DNA of 64,000 bases from Tretioscincus oriximinensis (lineage: Eukaryota > Chordata > Lepidosauria > Squamata > Gymnophthalmidae): the NCBI GenBank assembly GCA_022410635.1, contig JAJVDF010000358.1, forward strand, positions 248,001 to 312,000, in the 5' to 3' direction. Under the pieces are notes generated by a model. The model did no database searches, had not been told where the DNA came from, and saw only the letters and a program-made list of their open reading frames with translations. Of the stretch, positions 23,290 through 35,825 are shown one piece after another. Made by a program: the position numbers and the translations under genes. Numbering within the stretch: position 1 is the first letter of the stretch; the number at the start of each line of letters is the position of its first letter.

Positions 23290-23428
23290 AGGCCCTGTCC
23301 CCACTGAGTCTTATTCTGGATTATATCTCAGTACAGAGTTTGGCCTTCTGCCAAATATAGACTATGCCAATATAGACTATGGCAGACTCCTATTCCGAGA
23401 TAGAGTTCATAATAAAGCTCAGAAAGGA
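23290..23428. mobile_element. Foldback MITE (family also at 46337-46512)
   Basis: It opens ggccctgtccccactgagtc and ttattctgga, then caaatatagactatgcc meets its inverted copy tatagactatggc. The right arm ends aataaagctcagaaagga. The termini and centre match the better copy at 46.3 kb. Confidence 0.65.
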
Positions 23429-23504
23429 NAGGACAATGCTGTGATTATAAATTTAGAGACAATTATTTCTAACAGTATTTTACATGGATTCCCAGACACT
23501 TTAG

Positions 23505-23642
23505 GCATAAATTGAAGGAGTTGCGAAGGTTTTGCCTTCTTCTTTTGCATAAGAGTGCCCAGGTGCAATTGGTCACTATATGAGACAAAATGGTGGATTA
23601 TACATCTGTGGTCCAATTCAGCAGGGCTCCCCTTATGTTCTT
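23505..23642 (+). mobile_element. CR1 LINE 3' end
   Basis: The sequence gaaggttttgccttcttctt, gcccaggtgcaattggtcac and attcagcagggctcccctta to gttcttag is the end of CR1. It is more diverged than the copies at 8 and 15.6 kb. Confidence 0.75.
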
Positions 23643-25349
23643 AGGGATTTAATGTAAACTCCACCTATCTCTGACCATTTTTACACACCTCCGAGTTGCC
23701 TTCTTTAATTGAAAACGTGTGAACACAACAGAAGAACTAAAAATATAGCAAAATGCAGATAATCTGCATGGACAAAAGATTTTTCTTCTAAAGTGAAGTC
23801 ATATATTAATTGTTGAACAAATCTTTACACTTCCTTCTGTGTTTACAAATTTATTTTAAAAGCCCTTAATCAAAGGAGGTAGCAATACTTAAATGTCTTA
23901 CCGACTGTGGTGGCATTAAAGGAAACGATAGATGTGTGAATAACATGACCTTTTCTTTACTCCTGCCTGTCAATGGACTGGTTGATTCTTTCATAGTGTT
24001 GTGACAAATAGACACGATTGTGTCTTGTTTGGTGCTATTAGTCTTGCTGTAGCAGGTACCTGCTTCTATTCAACAACAGTACAATTAGAACAACTCTCCC
24101 CCCTTTTAACTTTTATATGAAGATTAAAAACAACACGACCATTTGCTGAATACACCTTTATATTTCACATCCACTTTATTTTGGAGAATAATCCACACAG
24201 AAAAATGCTTTTCAGGTGCAGTAATCACTTGCTGTTCTTGAAACAGCTTAAATCTTTGAGAGTGGGAAAACATGGAGAAAGAAAAGCTCAGAAGAATGCC
24301 AGTGTATTAATTCTCACCCTNGGTTTGCTTATGCAACTTATATCACTGCTTGAAGATTCAAGCTGTTTGCAGCACCCACCACTGATAAGCACATTAAGGG
24401 AAATAATAAAAGATGGGTTCACAGTACAAATGACTCAGTTCTTCAAGCCAGAACTAGTTTTTTGGCATGGCAACAGGAAGAAGTATTCTCTTTCCCTCTC
24501 AACACACACATGCACACACATGCCCAGGCCACATCCACTAAGCATTCTCATAAGCATTCTGGGTGGTCTGCTGACTTGGGTCCTTCGTAATGGTTAAAGA
24601 CATGTAAGGTGCAAAGAAGTGGCTTTTCCTATTAGTTTAATGCAGTGCAGAACTCATCCTGGAGTTCCAGAGACAAAGTTGGCCAGGCCCAAAGCCAAAA
24701 CAAGCATCTTGCTGGCTGCTTCTTCCATCTGTCTCTGACAAGAGCTACTTTTGGACTTCAAATATAAATCTTAAAAGTAGAATATTTTCTATATTCTCAT
24801 TCTTCTAAGTGGTGGGCATTGTCCACAAATCCCTTTGAAGACGAGCAGACAGCTCCAATTTAATTTTTTTGTGTTTTTGTAGGGCAATTTCCCCCCTTTA
24901 CAATCTACAAATTCTAATTTACATTCATGCTGGAACAAATGATCTGGTTCCTTCTCTCAATCTGATACACATTTAGTATTAGGAAAATACCAGTCCCTTG
25001 GATTACACAGTCTTCTAGATTTCTAGGTTAATCTGTGTCCAGAAAATCTAGCAAGGGGTGTGTGTCTCATAGCTCCTCGGAGGCCAACAAGAAAAAGGTA
25101 GTCAGCCAGAGCTTTCACAGGCAAGTCTCACCAATAGATGNAATATCCTAGAGTCTCGTTTTGCTTCTACAAGGACGCTGATGTGATAAAACTGCATTGT
25201 GCCAAATAATGCTGTAAAACAGTTAACTATGGCAAGGGCAACCAACAGCTGGGCTTGTTCTTCAATGTGATTTGTATAATGTGGTTTCTAGAACTGAAAT
25301 TACTGAATTATAGGACTAGCACAATAAGGCTGTTGAAAGACACACTTTG

Positions 25350-25850
25350 TATAGCTGCCTCTTCCTCCCTTCTCAGTCCCCACTCCCCTTGGCCCAGCAT
25401 ATTTCTCCTGCCCCTCCTCTCCTTTCTATCCATCCCTATTTCTATCCTTTTCCTCTCCCTTTTTTCCTTTTCAACCTGCCCTTTTTCCCCTCCTTGTCAT
25501 GAATCTCCCTCCTCTCCTTATATTCACCTCTTCTCTCCCCATTCTCTTCAACTCCTCCTCCTCACCTTCCTTCTACCTCTTCCTCCCACTCTGCTATTTC
25601 TGCTCCTCCTCTTCTTCCCCTCCACCTTCTCCCATTCCTACTTTTATTCCCTGCCATGACATTCNCTTCCTCTCCTCCTTTCCCTCTTATGTTTACCTCC
25701 TTCTCTTCCATCCTGTCTTCTGTCCTGGTCCTCTTCAAATTCAACCTCTTCTCCTTCTCCTCCTCCTTCTCCATCCTCTCCTATTTCTTCTCCTCTCCCC
25801 CCCCCTCCATCCATCCCAACTCTTTGTTCTTGGAAGTGACAGAGGAACAA
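25350..25850 (+). repeat. Polypyrimidine tract, about 500 bases
   Basis: The plus strand is dominated by CTCC, TTCC and CTTC words with few purines. The minus strand is correspondingly GGA/GAA-rich. The apparent open frames on both strands (Ser/Leu/Pro-rich on one, Glu/Gly/Arg-rich on the other) are products of this composition. Confidence 0.9.
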
Positions 25851-25859
25851 AAAGTCCTA

Positions 25860-26168
25860 AGCTGAGACTTCACCCTCTCAGCTGCTGTGTGGGCAAGACT
25901 CCTAGGCGAGCTGCTGGTTTCCACTGCAGGTGGGCTGGGCCATCAGCATCACCGGGATCCAGAAGTGGACATGGTGATGGAAACTGCCTGCTTGTCCAGG
26001 CGTTCTGCTCGCCTACTCAATGGCTGGGAAGGTGTGGACATGACTTGCCATTTTCCTCCCCCACCACCACGACCACCACTGGATGAGTTGATGCTCTCCA
26101 GGCTGGATGGGCTTGACAGCAACAGCGTTTGTCTCTCTCATTGGCCCTTCCAGCTGGATCAGCTCTGA
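25860..26168 (+). other. GC-rich block with a short open frame, unassigned
   Basis: Right after the polypyrimidine tract the base composition changes to GC-rich. A 93-codon frame (25887-26168) contains FPPPPPRPPLDELMLSRLDG and ends QLDQL. It has no start context, splice sites or family I can name. It may be part of an unrecognised repeat. Confidence 0.25.
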
Positions 26169-28699
26169 AATACGTCTGCCCTGATGATGTTCAGGGTCAA
26201 GTCTGAGTGTCNGTTATGAATGTGTGGCATGACAGCAGAGGAGTGGTTTTGAATGTTGGGGGTCTGTCTAAGATATGTAATTGGAAAAAGTTTTGTTCAA
26301 TAATTGCCTGGAGGTGCAATTGGGAAATCAAATTTTATATTGTGTTAGATGAATATTGTTTAGCCCAAGGTTTTATTCTATGAAGTGAATCAGTGTGCAG
26401 TAAGCTTCCTAAAAGCTGTGCAGAAATAACAGTTGAATGAGAAGTGTCCGTTTCACAGCCACCCTCTGAAGAAGCAGAGCCCCACAACATTAAACGCTCA
26501 GTCATCACCACATGAGCTTCACATTACTTGCAGCTTTGCAAACTATGAGGTTGGAAAACAACTTCATTTTCTCATTCCTTCTCATGAGGAATTGTGTTGT
26601 AAAAATACATTTTATGATGCCACACAAATATCGCCTTGGCAATATGCTTGTTCTCTTGTATGTGTTACATAAGGTGGAGGGAGGATGGGAGAAAGCTTCT
26701 GTGCTGTACCCCCATAAATCCAGAATACCATCCTGGTCTTAATTAGAACTTTCTTCAGATCTCTCACAACTTTGTACATCAGGTGCTGATTTGGTACTAT
26801 CGAGGAAACAACCCATAAAATTCACAATCAATCTGCAGTTAGCAGCCAGCTCTTTTTGCTTTGCTCATTGGATAGCTCTCTCCCCATCCCCATTCCACAT
26901 TTTCTCACAGAAAGTAGCATTAAATTAGAGACATGTGGTATGCAGCAACAAAACTTAAGTAGACACATGTGCTTTTTTCCCTCCTTTAGCCTGAACAAAA
27001 TGAATGGACCTTCGTTATCCATTAGGATAAGTAATCCAGACCGTGCCTTACAAAAAAAGAAAAATGGTGGATGGAATAGTCACCGGTAAAAGATTATCAC
27101 TAAATACTTTATGTCATTGCAAGTCCATTTTTCTATTTAATTCACAATCAAGAACAATCAAGTGCAAAATAATTCACAATGGTAGTGTCAGAGCAAATCT
27201 ACATGCATGCTTGCCACCCACCATGATGTGTGATTGTTAATCCGCTATCTGCAGTGGTATGGGGAACGTGTGGTGACCATACCAGTCACCAGNGTGTGAA
27301 TCTCACTGACGCTCAATCCCTGGATGGGCAATGGTGCATAGTAATGTTTTTTGGTGATGAAATCATGTGTGCTGCACTGGACAAAATAGCAGCAGGCAGT
27401 ATCTCTTGGAACATTGAGGAAAAGTAGTACAAAAGCTGCTTTCCCCCAATTTTTTTTAAAAACTAAGATATACGTTTCTTTTCCATTTTCCTTAGCCAAG
27501 CATGGTGTGAGTGTCATCAAAACATGTTTAAACGAAAACAGCACCTTCAGTGTTAACCAATGAATCAGGATTACAAGGCTCTTAGTGGGAGATGAATTTT
27601 CATTTCCCCAAACCATGTGGATTTTATTCCAACTGGTTTCTAAGGACTCTAATAAATATTCAATTTCCTGGGTGGTGAACAACAGCTACACTTGGGTATT
27701 TGGAACAGTTGTGCTTCAGTAGGAGAGCTTTCAGGTTTAAGGAGATTTTGTCTTCAGGTTTCTCAGGCATTATAAACTACACTTTGTGAAAATTCCTCTC
27801 TTCCTTATCCATTAAAGCTCCCAATTTCTATTCCGTTTTTAATGTGATACCTCTACCCTATGGAGGGACGACTTGGATTTTCTCAGATAGTAGGAGACCT
27901 GCTTATATTTCACAACCTCCTCATTTTGACTTGCCANGTTTTCACAGACCACCTCCCTTGATTTAATTCGGATTTTGTAGCATCACTCCACTGAATGAAC
28001 ATTTGCTTCATAGTTACATCAAATTAAGCTGTATGTATGATCTAAATTACCTGGAAATTTGTGAATTGCAATTTTTGCATATTTCTGCTACGACGTATGT
28101 GGCACTCCCTCAGCCATGAGTCATAAACATGCCTGCTCGCAAGGCACTTTCAAACTTTTTTTTCCTGCCAAGGGAAGCTGGCAACTGCTGATTTCCAGTC
28201 CCTTGTTATCCCCATGACTTTGGCAGAACCACGATATTATGCTTGTGAAACATTGCCACAGATACTATCATGCCTTAGGAAGGAAGCAGAAGGCTGTAAA
28301 AACAGAATGTTGTAATTCCTGGATCGTATACCAACTGCTAAAGCTGCTTCCACCTCAAACATTTCTCCCTTTCATGAAAAATATCATAAGCAAACCATCA
28401 TCTACAACAGCTTCTTTAACATGAAGATTCCATCCATATATTTCCATGCTTAGGCGAAGGGAAGAGATCTGTCATAAATGTGAGATGCCTTTGTGATTGT
28501 TAAAATCTGAGCAGCAATGCTCAGAGCTATCCATCGGACATCTATCTTTTACAGTCTGTGAGCTCATATTGTATAGGGAAAACTATACCTCCTGTACATA
28601 GATGGGTAGAACTTCTTTACAATTTTCTGATAGGACAGGAAGGATTATTTGGGGTTAAAAAGAACTTAACTCCACTGTAAGTTTACATATGACAGACAG

Positions 28700-28970
28700 G
28701 TATATCGTTTATCTGAATATAAGACGTCACCTGAAAATAAGACGTAGTGCAGGTTTTGCTGAATTGCTAAAGATAAGGCACTCCCAAAAGTAGGGCGTAG
28801 CAAAGTTTTTGTTTGTGATAAGAAACAAAAACTGCAATACCGTTCATTTTTTGGTTGAACAATAAATATGAATTCTTCTTCATGGAAAATTAAGACGTCC
28901 CTTGAAAATAAGACGTAGCACATATTTGGGAGCAAAAACTGATATAAGACACTGTCTTATTAACATGGTA
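28700..28970. repeat. Unnamed interspersed repeat with an internal duplication
   Basis: A block of about 27 bases (aagacgtcacctgaaaataa + gacgtag) at about 28723-28749 recurs in the same orientation near 28892-28918. Between them are aagataaggcactcccaaaa and gtagggcgtagcaaag, and the right side ends gatataagacactgtcttat. It looks like a known amniote type of ...aaaataagac... element, probably a DNA transposon derivative, but I cannot assign the family. Confidence 0.5.
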
Positions 28971-30689
28971 AGCAAGTGTGGAAGAAGGTTTAAATGAATA
29001 AATTTAATGAAACTTCCAGGATGATGCTACCTGATGATTTTTTGTTATCTATTTCCCTTATCCTTAATCGTAAAAATGGGATCATAGAGTGTAGAGTAAG
29101 CTAGCAATGCAATTCAACAAAATATATGATAGGAGAGTCACAGTAACGGAAGATGATTTATCTCTAGCTTAGGGAAAAGATTCAGTCAGTATATTAACCG
29201 TTGAAATGTAGTATTAAATATAGCATAAGTGGATTAAAAATAGCAAATTAAAGACAAGAATAGCTTCTGGACATCTTGGATAGATTGCATTTTTGGGAGG
29301 GAAAGAGTTTGAACATTAAAGAAACCCATACATTTTTAGTTTTATAGATCCAAGACTTCCAGAGCTACCTAAGCAGAACCTAAGATGCAGAATTAGAAGG
29401 CTAAAAACTAGTTATTCATGATGCTAATTTTCCCTCATCTTCTAACTTTCCCATTGTCACCATAGCTATCCCTTTCTAATAATTAGGACTGGAATGCCAT
29501 TTATCAAGTGTAATTAGTTTTCATCACAACAGCAAAGCGGCATCAGATCAATTTACAAATGAACTGAGAACTAGCAATTATCTCTGCACCAAGGAATTTT
29601 GATTTATGTTGTGCTTGAAATGACTTAACATTTGGCCACTGGGCACCATACTTACCTGCAGTTTATTTAATATAATATTCTCCAGTAATCTGATATTTTC
29701 TGCGTTTTCCTTCTACCCAAGTATATAAGTGTTATAATCAGCTACATATTTTCTCAGTCACAATTTTACTGTCATTTTTAATGTTTTGTGCTTTTGTTAT
29801 GGCAATGGCTGCAACAATAAACATTGATTGATATTCTTCTGAGAACTACCAGCACACTTAAGAGTTCTGAAAGTAAATGCTGCAAGGTTTCCTTTGCTTC
29901 ATTATTACTCACAGAAAGTTGATTTATAAAAGGTAACAAAAGCCTCAGAAGTGTCCTCATTTACACAAAGATAACTAAGAAATACAAGGTAACCTGAAAC
30001 TTCAGCTATAGAATATTAACACAAGATCCCTGGAGAACTGACAACACAATTAAGGGAATCTAAAACTTAGCAATGCAGACCCAAGAAGTGGTGATTAACA
30101 ACACACAACACACAAATGTAAACAACTAACAGGAAACACAAGGAACTCCCATAGATAATACCTAGAACAGAGATACGCATAAGAAAGGTTGGATCAGTTG
30201 TCAGCTACAACTATCTGTGATCCTTCCATCTTATTGATAGATCTGTACCTGAAACAGCGGGAGCATGGATGTGCCTCAGCTCTTTCAGCTGCCCTAATTA
30301 ATCTTTTCTTTGCTTGCTTCTCCCTTTTGTGAGTTGCAAAATCTTGAATATCAACCTGCTCCTGTNTTCCTCAGCTACGGTTTCAAAATAAGGCCCTGTC
30401 TGTGGCCCAGTGACTTGTAGCAGGCTGTAAATGTCCAGAGATTCAAGCTGATCAGGGGTCTAGAATGTAATGGAACTGGAAGGAAAACCCAGTACTGGTT
30501 ACATATTATATATCCATAGAGATATTTTGGTGAGTAGGTCCTCCCTTTTATCTTCTGAACAAGATTATATAAAATATATGGGATTAGAAGAAGGAAACTG
30601 TGAAAGNTGCGGAGAAAAAAAACATTTTTTNAAAAAANGAGAAATAGAAAGTTGTTCTTCCCGCTAAGAATAACTCTCCCTCCCCAACT

Positions 30690-30786
30690 CCTAGGCACTG
30701 TTGTTTTAACATGTTCATTCTATTTTTATTGTTAACCGCTCTGAGACATTTAGATATAGGGTGGTATAGAAATGTAAATAAATAAA
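30690..30786 (+). mobile_element. L2 LINE 3' tail
   Basis: The sequence attgttaaccgctctgagac, agatatagggtggtatagaa and a short (AAAT)n run are the terminal 3' UTR of L2. Nothing coding is left. Confidence 0.75.
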
Positions 30787-31015
30787 ATATCAGTCCCAAT
30801 TTTGGCTTCTCAGTATTGTATCGAGATTTACATAATACCTGTCCCACCCAGCTTGTTGAATAGAATTCTTAATCTTTGCTCTGCTTTCCATTCAGGAAAA
30901 NAAACTTTCATTCTTGGACGTTAGCCAAAATCAATTATACACAGGATCTATTACATCAAATGACACCTCTAAACTAAATAAAAAATGAACAAAAATGGTT
31001 GAGAAATCCACTTAC

Positions 31016-31164
31016 CCTTCTTCAATTCTGACAGAGTTCATGATGATGCAATTAGTAATTTTAACTTTTTCCTTGATTACACATGAAGTACCAACGACAG
31101 AATGTTTAATTGCAGTTTTCTCGCCAACTTGTGTAGATGCCCCCACAATACTGTCAGACCCAAC
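31016..31164 (-). CDS. EIF2B3: EIF2B3 internal exon (hexapeptide-repeat beta-helix)
   Basis: It encodes 49 codons plus two bases. The peptide runs [19 protein letters not shown], then [19 protein letters not shown], then MNSVRIEE. The spacing of small and aliphatic residues every six positions is the left-handed parallel beta-helix (hexapeptide repeat) signature of the eIF2B gamma and epsilon C-terminal region. The acceptor is atattag and the donor is gtaagt after ...GAAGAAGG. The two final G residues combine with the first base of the next exon to give Gly. Confidence 0.96.
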
Positions 31165-32490
31165 CTAATATGACCAGAAAGAATAAAGAATAAACTGCAA
31201 GGTTAAACTGCAAATCCAATTAATAGTCTTTTAATAGGCCTATTTCATTTCTTTATTATTGTAAAACAAACAAAACAGAATCAGGTAAGCCTAAATTAAA
31301 GCTAATAGACACAAATTTGTGGCACAAACCTTTATACGCTGTGCAACCAAAGACAGAATTCTAATCTCCGAAAAGAGTCTTGGTAAACCACATACCTTCN
31401 TCAAATATATTAATTATATTTATAATCCAAAGTGCCCAAGTTTTATCCCCAGTTTTATCCCTGAAACAAGCAATATCTGTTTTTCTTTCTACAATATACA
31501 GGGCAAGGGGAAATGAAAGCCACTAGTATTTGGCAGAAGTTTTCCAAACTGCTCTAAACAGTAACAGTGATGCTGTGTTAGAGGAACCTTAAGGTGGAAA
31601 AATGAAGGTGAACTATTATTATATGTTGGATCACACATAGATGATTTGACTAAACACTGATTCAGCCTGAATGATCTTTTTCGTTACTGCTGTGTACTGA
31701 ATTACTAGATAACAGCAGGTGTTTTTAATAGGTATAAAAAACAAAACAATTTCAGTAGGTGTAGCTTAGATTGTCAGCAGCATCTACTAAAGGCATTAAG
31801 CATAGCATTATCTGGTCACCCTAGTTGGGTACCACTGAGCTGTGGCCAGCTCCTGGGGACCTCTCTGACTGACTGCCTGGGAACCTCCCTGAAGTTTTCT
31901 TAGCAGAAATGCAGAAGTGTTTTGCCATTGCCTGCTTCTGTGGAGAGACTGGGGGTTGAACTGCTGACCTTCTGTTTTCCAGGCAGTTTGCTCTATCATT
32001 GAGCTATAGCCATTTCTCCAAATTACCACAGTTTGGTTTAATAAACTTATTTATACTGTAAATGAAAATTGTATCTGTTTACGAAAGCTTGAATGCAATG
32101 TAGAAATGGCAAATTATCTCTAATTTCTGTCTTAGCCNAAAAACTTATGGTTTCCAGCTTTTGGACAAGCCAAGTCTGAGGCTGGTTTAAAATCCTAACC
32201 AGTTCTGAAGCAGATGATTACAGGTTCCTAATACAACTGAAATGGGAAACTGAGGTTAATTGGAGACTTCCACATTGCATTCAGGCATGCTGAGAAAGGA
32301 GAAAGGAAGAGGCTATGTGGGTGGTCATAAGCTTCATTCATATCAAATTAGGATATGAACATCCAAACACAGCCCCTGAGAACTTTCCCTGCATTACACA
32401 GACATCTAATATGAAAGGAAATGAGGAAAACAATGCACAGAAAGTGTCAAACCCATTTATCCAGCCACCCCAAAATGCAGTGCTGCTCAC
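31165..32490 (-). other. EIF2B3 intron, 1.3 kb
   Basis: It holds one tRNA-derived SINE on the minus strand (31815-32019). The rest is AT-rich with no recognised element. Confidence 0.7.
31815..32019 (-). mobile_element. tRNA-derived SINE (family S3)
   Basis: The minus-strand 5' end is strikingly tRNA-like: ggctatagctcaatgataga followed by gcaaactgcctgg, with the B-box region ggtcagcagttcaacccc. Both RNA polymerase III promoter boxes are readable. The body (gaagcaggcaatggcaaaac, acttccctgaag) differs from families S1 and S2. Confidence 0.8.
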
Positions 32491-32568
32491 CAGGCATCTG
32501 TCAGTGATTTGTGCAGTGCTGTGAACCAGCGGTTCTTCTGGACAAAATGAAGACAGCATCTTAGGGAC
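32491..32568 (-). CDS. EIF2B3: EIF2B3 internal exon (26 codons)
   Basis: This phase-0 exon of exactly 26 codons begins VPKMLSSFCPEEPLVHSTAQ and ends ITDRCL. The CPEEP-VHS-AQI core matches vertebrate eIF2B gamma and leads into the left-handed beta-helix. The acceptor ends attccag and the donor is gtgagc. It sits between the phase-0 end of the preceding exon and the VGSDS start of the next one. Confidence 0.95.
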
Positions 32569-32944
32569 CTGGAATATGAAACCCAAAATTCAACATTAAT
32601 AGGCAAAAAACAAGAGTTCCCAATATATTACTACAACATAATGGTAATCACTCTCAATTTAGGACACATAAAAAGTATGCTTGGGTGTGACACAGAGCGA
32701 TAAGTGTTCTGAAGAGTGAATGAGCTTTCTCTGCACTCCAAAACTGAAACATCTGAAGTGTCAAAAAATGAAAAAATGAATTGAAAGCAATGGAGCCTGG
32801 AGAACTGCTTGCTATTGGACACCTTTTTGGTTTGTCGAGGTTTTTCTTTGTTTCCAATCATCATAAACAGTACATACATCATAACTGCATAATTAAACAC
32901 ACTTCCAATTACCCTTCCCCAACCCCCCAAGAGGAAGGAACTCA

Positions 32945-33240
32945 AAGTATATAATCTTTTAAATCAAACATGTCCAGTATCACNGTATTATTCTTATATA
33001 ATTCATCTTTAAATAAAATATCCTTAGGTCTTGAAATTAATTTTTCCCATTTTGCTTTTACATTCATATAGGAATTATTCATTTTCGTTTCCATATAATG
33101 GTCCCTCTTCTCCTTTACAAGATCAAATTTTAATTGATCTAAAATATATAAATTCTATACATTTATGGTCCACTCATCTTTCACTTTCCAGTTCCTTATG
33201 ACGACATACTTAGCTACATACCAGGTACTGATCTATTTTG
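32945..33240 (-). pseudogene. Possible LINE ORF2 C-terminal relic (L1-like)
   Basis: On the minus strand a broken frame contains AKWEKLISRPKDILFKDELY and VILDMFDLKDYIL, with the composition and position expected of an L1-type ORF2 C-terminus. No poly(A) tail or second confirming block was identified, so this is tentative. Confidence 0.3.
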
Positions 33241-33254
33241 TTTATGTTTGTTTT

Positions 33255-33392
33255 TCCCAACACTTGTTGGATACTATCTAGTGGTGTCCAACTCTTGGTT
33301 GACTGCATAGGCACCTCCGTGAGCATCTCTGTAGTTTTCTTGGCAGATTCAGAAATGGAGATTGAACTGGTAACCCCCTACTTTCTAGTCTA
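33255..33392 (-). mobile_element. Decayed SINE fragment, probably family S3
   Basis: It shares with the copy at 31815-32019 the stretch around ctgtagttttcttggcagat (plus strand) and a preceding gactgcataggcacctccgt. The head is mostly lost, though a worn B-box-like ggttaccagttcaatctcc is readable on the minus strand. Confidence 0.5.
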
Positions 33393-35694
33393 CTTACAGT
33401 GTCACGGAATTACAACCACTTAAGAGAAAAATTGGTAACAAAAAGAATTAAAGATTTTTTTTCAATTTTTATGTTTGATGGGTATTGAACCAATAATTTA
33501 TTAGTTTGGTTCAATGATAAACAGCACCATTGCCACATAAAGAGAAGTATGTACATGCACCTCTGGTGAGACTGCTGGGCAACAACATGTGTGGACAAAG
33601 AATGAATGTATTATTGTTTGACTTCTTACAAATGAGTTTAATGAGAAACAGATATATATATATGGTAAAACAACTGATAATAGTGATGGTGAATAAACCA
33701 AAATGTAGTGATGACTGGATAATTGGGAAATGACATGAGTGTATAGTGGATTAACAACAATATAATCTATATAAAGAAAGAAGGGATGGATATCAATGGT
33801 CTATAAGACTGGGAAGAAATGTAAGAATGTGGAAAGAATTAACAGGAAGAGAAAAGGATTTGATTCATAAACAAGCTCTGTATAATGAACAACAACCACA
33901 ACAACAATACAGAACAATCAAAATCCTAAAATACATCATTCAAATCATAATAAACTTCTACTTAACACAAATATAAGAACATTCAGATAATCGTGAAAAG
34001 CATGGAAAGAGAAGGATATGGGCGCATAAAGGAAACAAATTTCTGGTATATCTAATTAAACGTCCATATTGCTGTATGAAAATGTAATGTTGATTACCAT
34101 GATAAAAGACAAAAAGATTATGAAGTGTACTATTGAACAACTGGGTGTCTGCATTGTAACAAATTTGCAAACTAGCACACCTGGTTCTTTTGCTGAAAAA
34201 AAGCCTTTTTTCAAAGGAAAATGTACAGAACACAAACTGTCCAACTGAGTGGTCCATGTTTGTAATCATTGAGGCAGTTCTGATTATATTGAACGCAGAA
34301 CATATAAACAATTTATATTCAGTTTCTTAGTAGCCTAAAAAGTAGGGGGTTGAACTTGTTCGAACATGAATTGTTTGCATGAATTTGCCAATGTGAACTG
34401 GATGCACATCTCTATTGAAGAGGAATCAAAGAGAGAAAAGTTTGATGAACTTCTTGAGCTCTGGGTTATAAATGTTCTGTATAATTCCACATGCAGGAAC
34501 ACAAGAACCAAAGGCATGACATATAGTCAAATTTATTATATAATTCTGGATGGCTTAAAACACACAATACATTAGACACTTTTATCTTTTTTAAATTCGA
34601 TTTTGGGAGACGCTTCACAGAAAATGGTTTTAAGAAATCCCTAACCTTTAATTCAACAATATGAATTTTATAAAACAAAACCAAGGAAAAAGTTGAGATG
34701 AAAGACAGAGCAGGATTTTCAAGGAGTGCGAGGGTCAAGGGGGAGTTTTGCATACCATTAGTTTTTTCTGAAGAAACCTACATTCTGTTTGTGGAGCAGC
34801 TCCCTCCTGCTGTCACCTGCCCACACAGAGGCAACAGCAAACTTAAGAGGTCAGCTGAAACAAGTAAAACATTTCCTGACTACAAGGGCAGAGAGTTACA
34901 CTGCTGTTCTGTTTTTGCTGCTGAAGCATTAACAGCTGCTACACATAAGTGACTGATAAAAATGTGTGTACAGATGCATCTGTTTTAGAAAATGCCCATA
35001 GCACATCTTGGCCTTTCGGTTTAACAGTGTGTGAGTGTGTGTAACACATAGTTGCATAGTAAGGCTGCGACCAATTGCCTCTTCTTCCCCTATTTTAATG
35101 GGAGAAAACAAATACAGTCATGGTAAACTTCAGAGAAATAGCTATCCTAGTCTGGAATATCTTGCAAGGGTCTCATAGCATCTTAGAGAATGACAAGAAA
35201 AAAGGTAGGCAACATGACATTTCATAGACAACTCTTTTCAGATGTATTTGTGTAATAGTAGTAAGGTGTTGTGAGAATCTTTTTTAGATACAATCGTGAT
35301 CATTCGATGTGACCAATGGAAGGAAATAATGGCGTACCCTCAAACCAAAACACTTAATAAAAGCTCAGGAGAATAGCTGTCAGTAGGAATCTTGCCTGTG
35401 AACAATTTATTTGATACACTTCCTGCTACACCCAATGGCATAAACTGACTTATAGTTTTAACCCTACAAATCGAATGTGAAAAGAAAACAACATATTCTC
35501 TCCACTGATTTTCTTTAAACCAAATGGTAAAAAGAAAAATACATGCTTCTCTTAAGGACTTTTGCTAGAGTATTTTTTCCTTTAATGTGTTAATTTTAAT
35601 ATTACCACCCTGAAAATATAAATATTTGAATAAAATATTCTGTAACTATCAGGATCCCAGTGAGATTTATGTATTAGTTGGATTATCACTCAGC

Positions 35695-35825
35695 TGTAAC
35701 ACTTTGACTACATTCCGATAGGGTGAAAGAAGCAGTTTTGAGAACTATGAAGTGAATTCAATTTCCTCCGTCATTATCTTCTGTTTCTAGCTCCTTTCCA
35801 GCTCCATATCATCGTCTGCACAAGA
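35695..35825 (-). repeat. Unnamed dispersed repeat, copy 2
   Basis: The minus-strand sequence gcagacgatgatatggagct, agttctcaaaactgcttctt and tcaccctatcgga aligns with the coding strand of the copy at 17570-17830. Several indels and stops destroy the frame. Confidence 0.45.

Larger units (their letters stand above)
11465..31015 (-). other. EIF2B3 intron, 19.5 kb
   Basis: Recognised contents are SINEs (12370-12660, 15335-15515, 21545-21825, 23148-23262), L2 (14040-14460, 17851-18400, 30690-30786), CR1 (15510-15742, 19203-19410, 23505-23642), a Penelope repeat (15840-15945), a Tigger-like MITE (22243-22544), a foldback MITE (23290-23428), a polypyrimidine tract (25350-25850) and an unnamed repeat (28700-28970). 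The stretches 16000-17500, 19420-20200, 23650-25300, 26200-28690 and 29000-30680 are AT-rich with nothing further identified. Confidence 0.7.

Noticed and set aside
25255..25865. Long Ser/Leu/Pro-rich and Glu/Gly-rich frames
   Set aside because: They are translations of the polypyrimidine tract on both strands, without start context, splice signals or domains.
31970..32019. A functional tRNA gene on the minus strand
   Set aside because: The tRNA-like sequence has A- and B-box motifs but no intact acceptor stem, and it continues into a SINE body.
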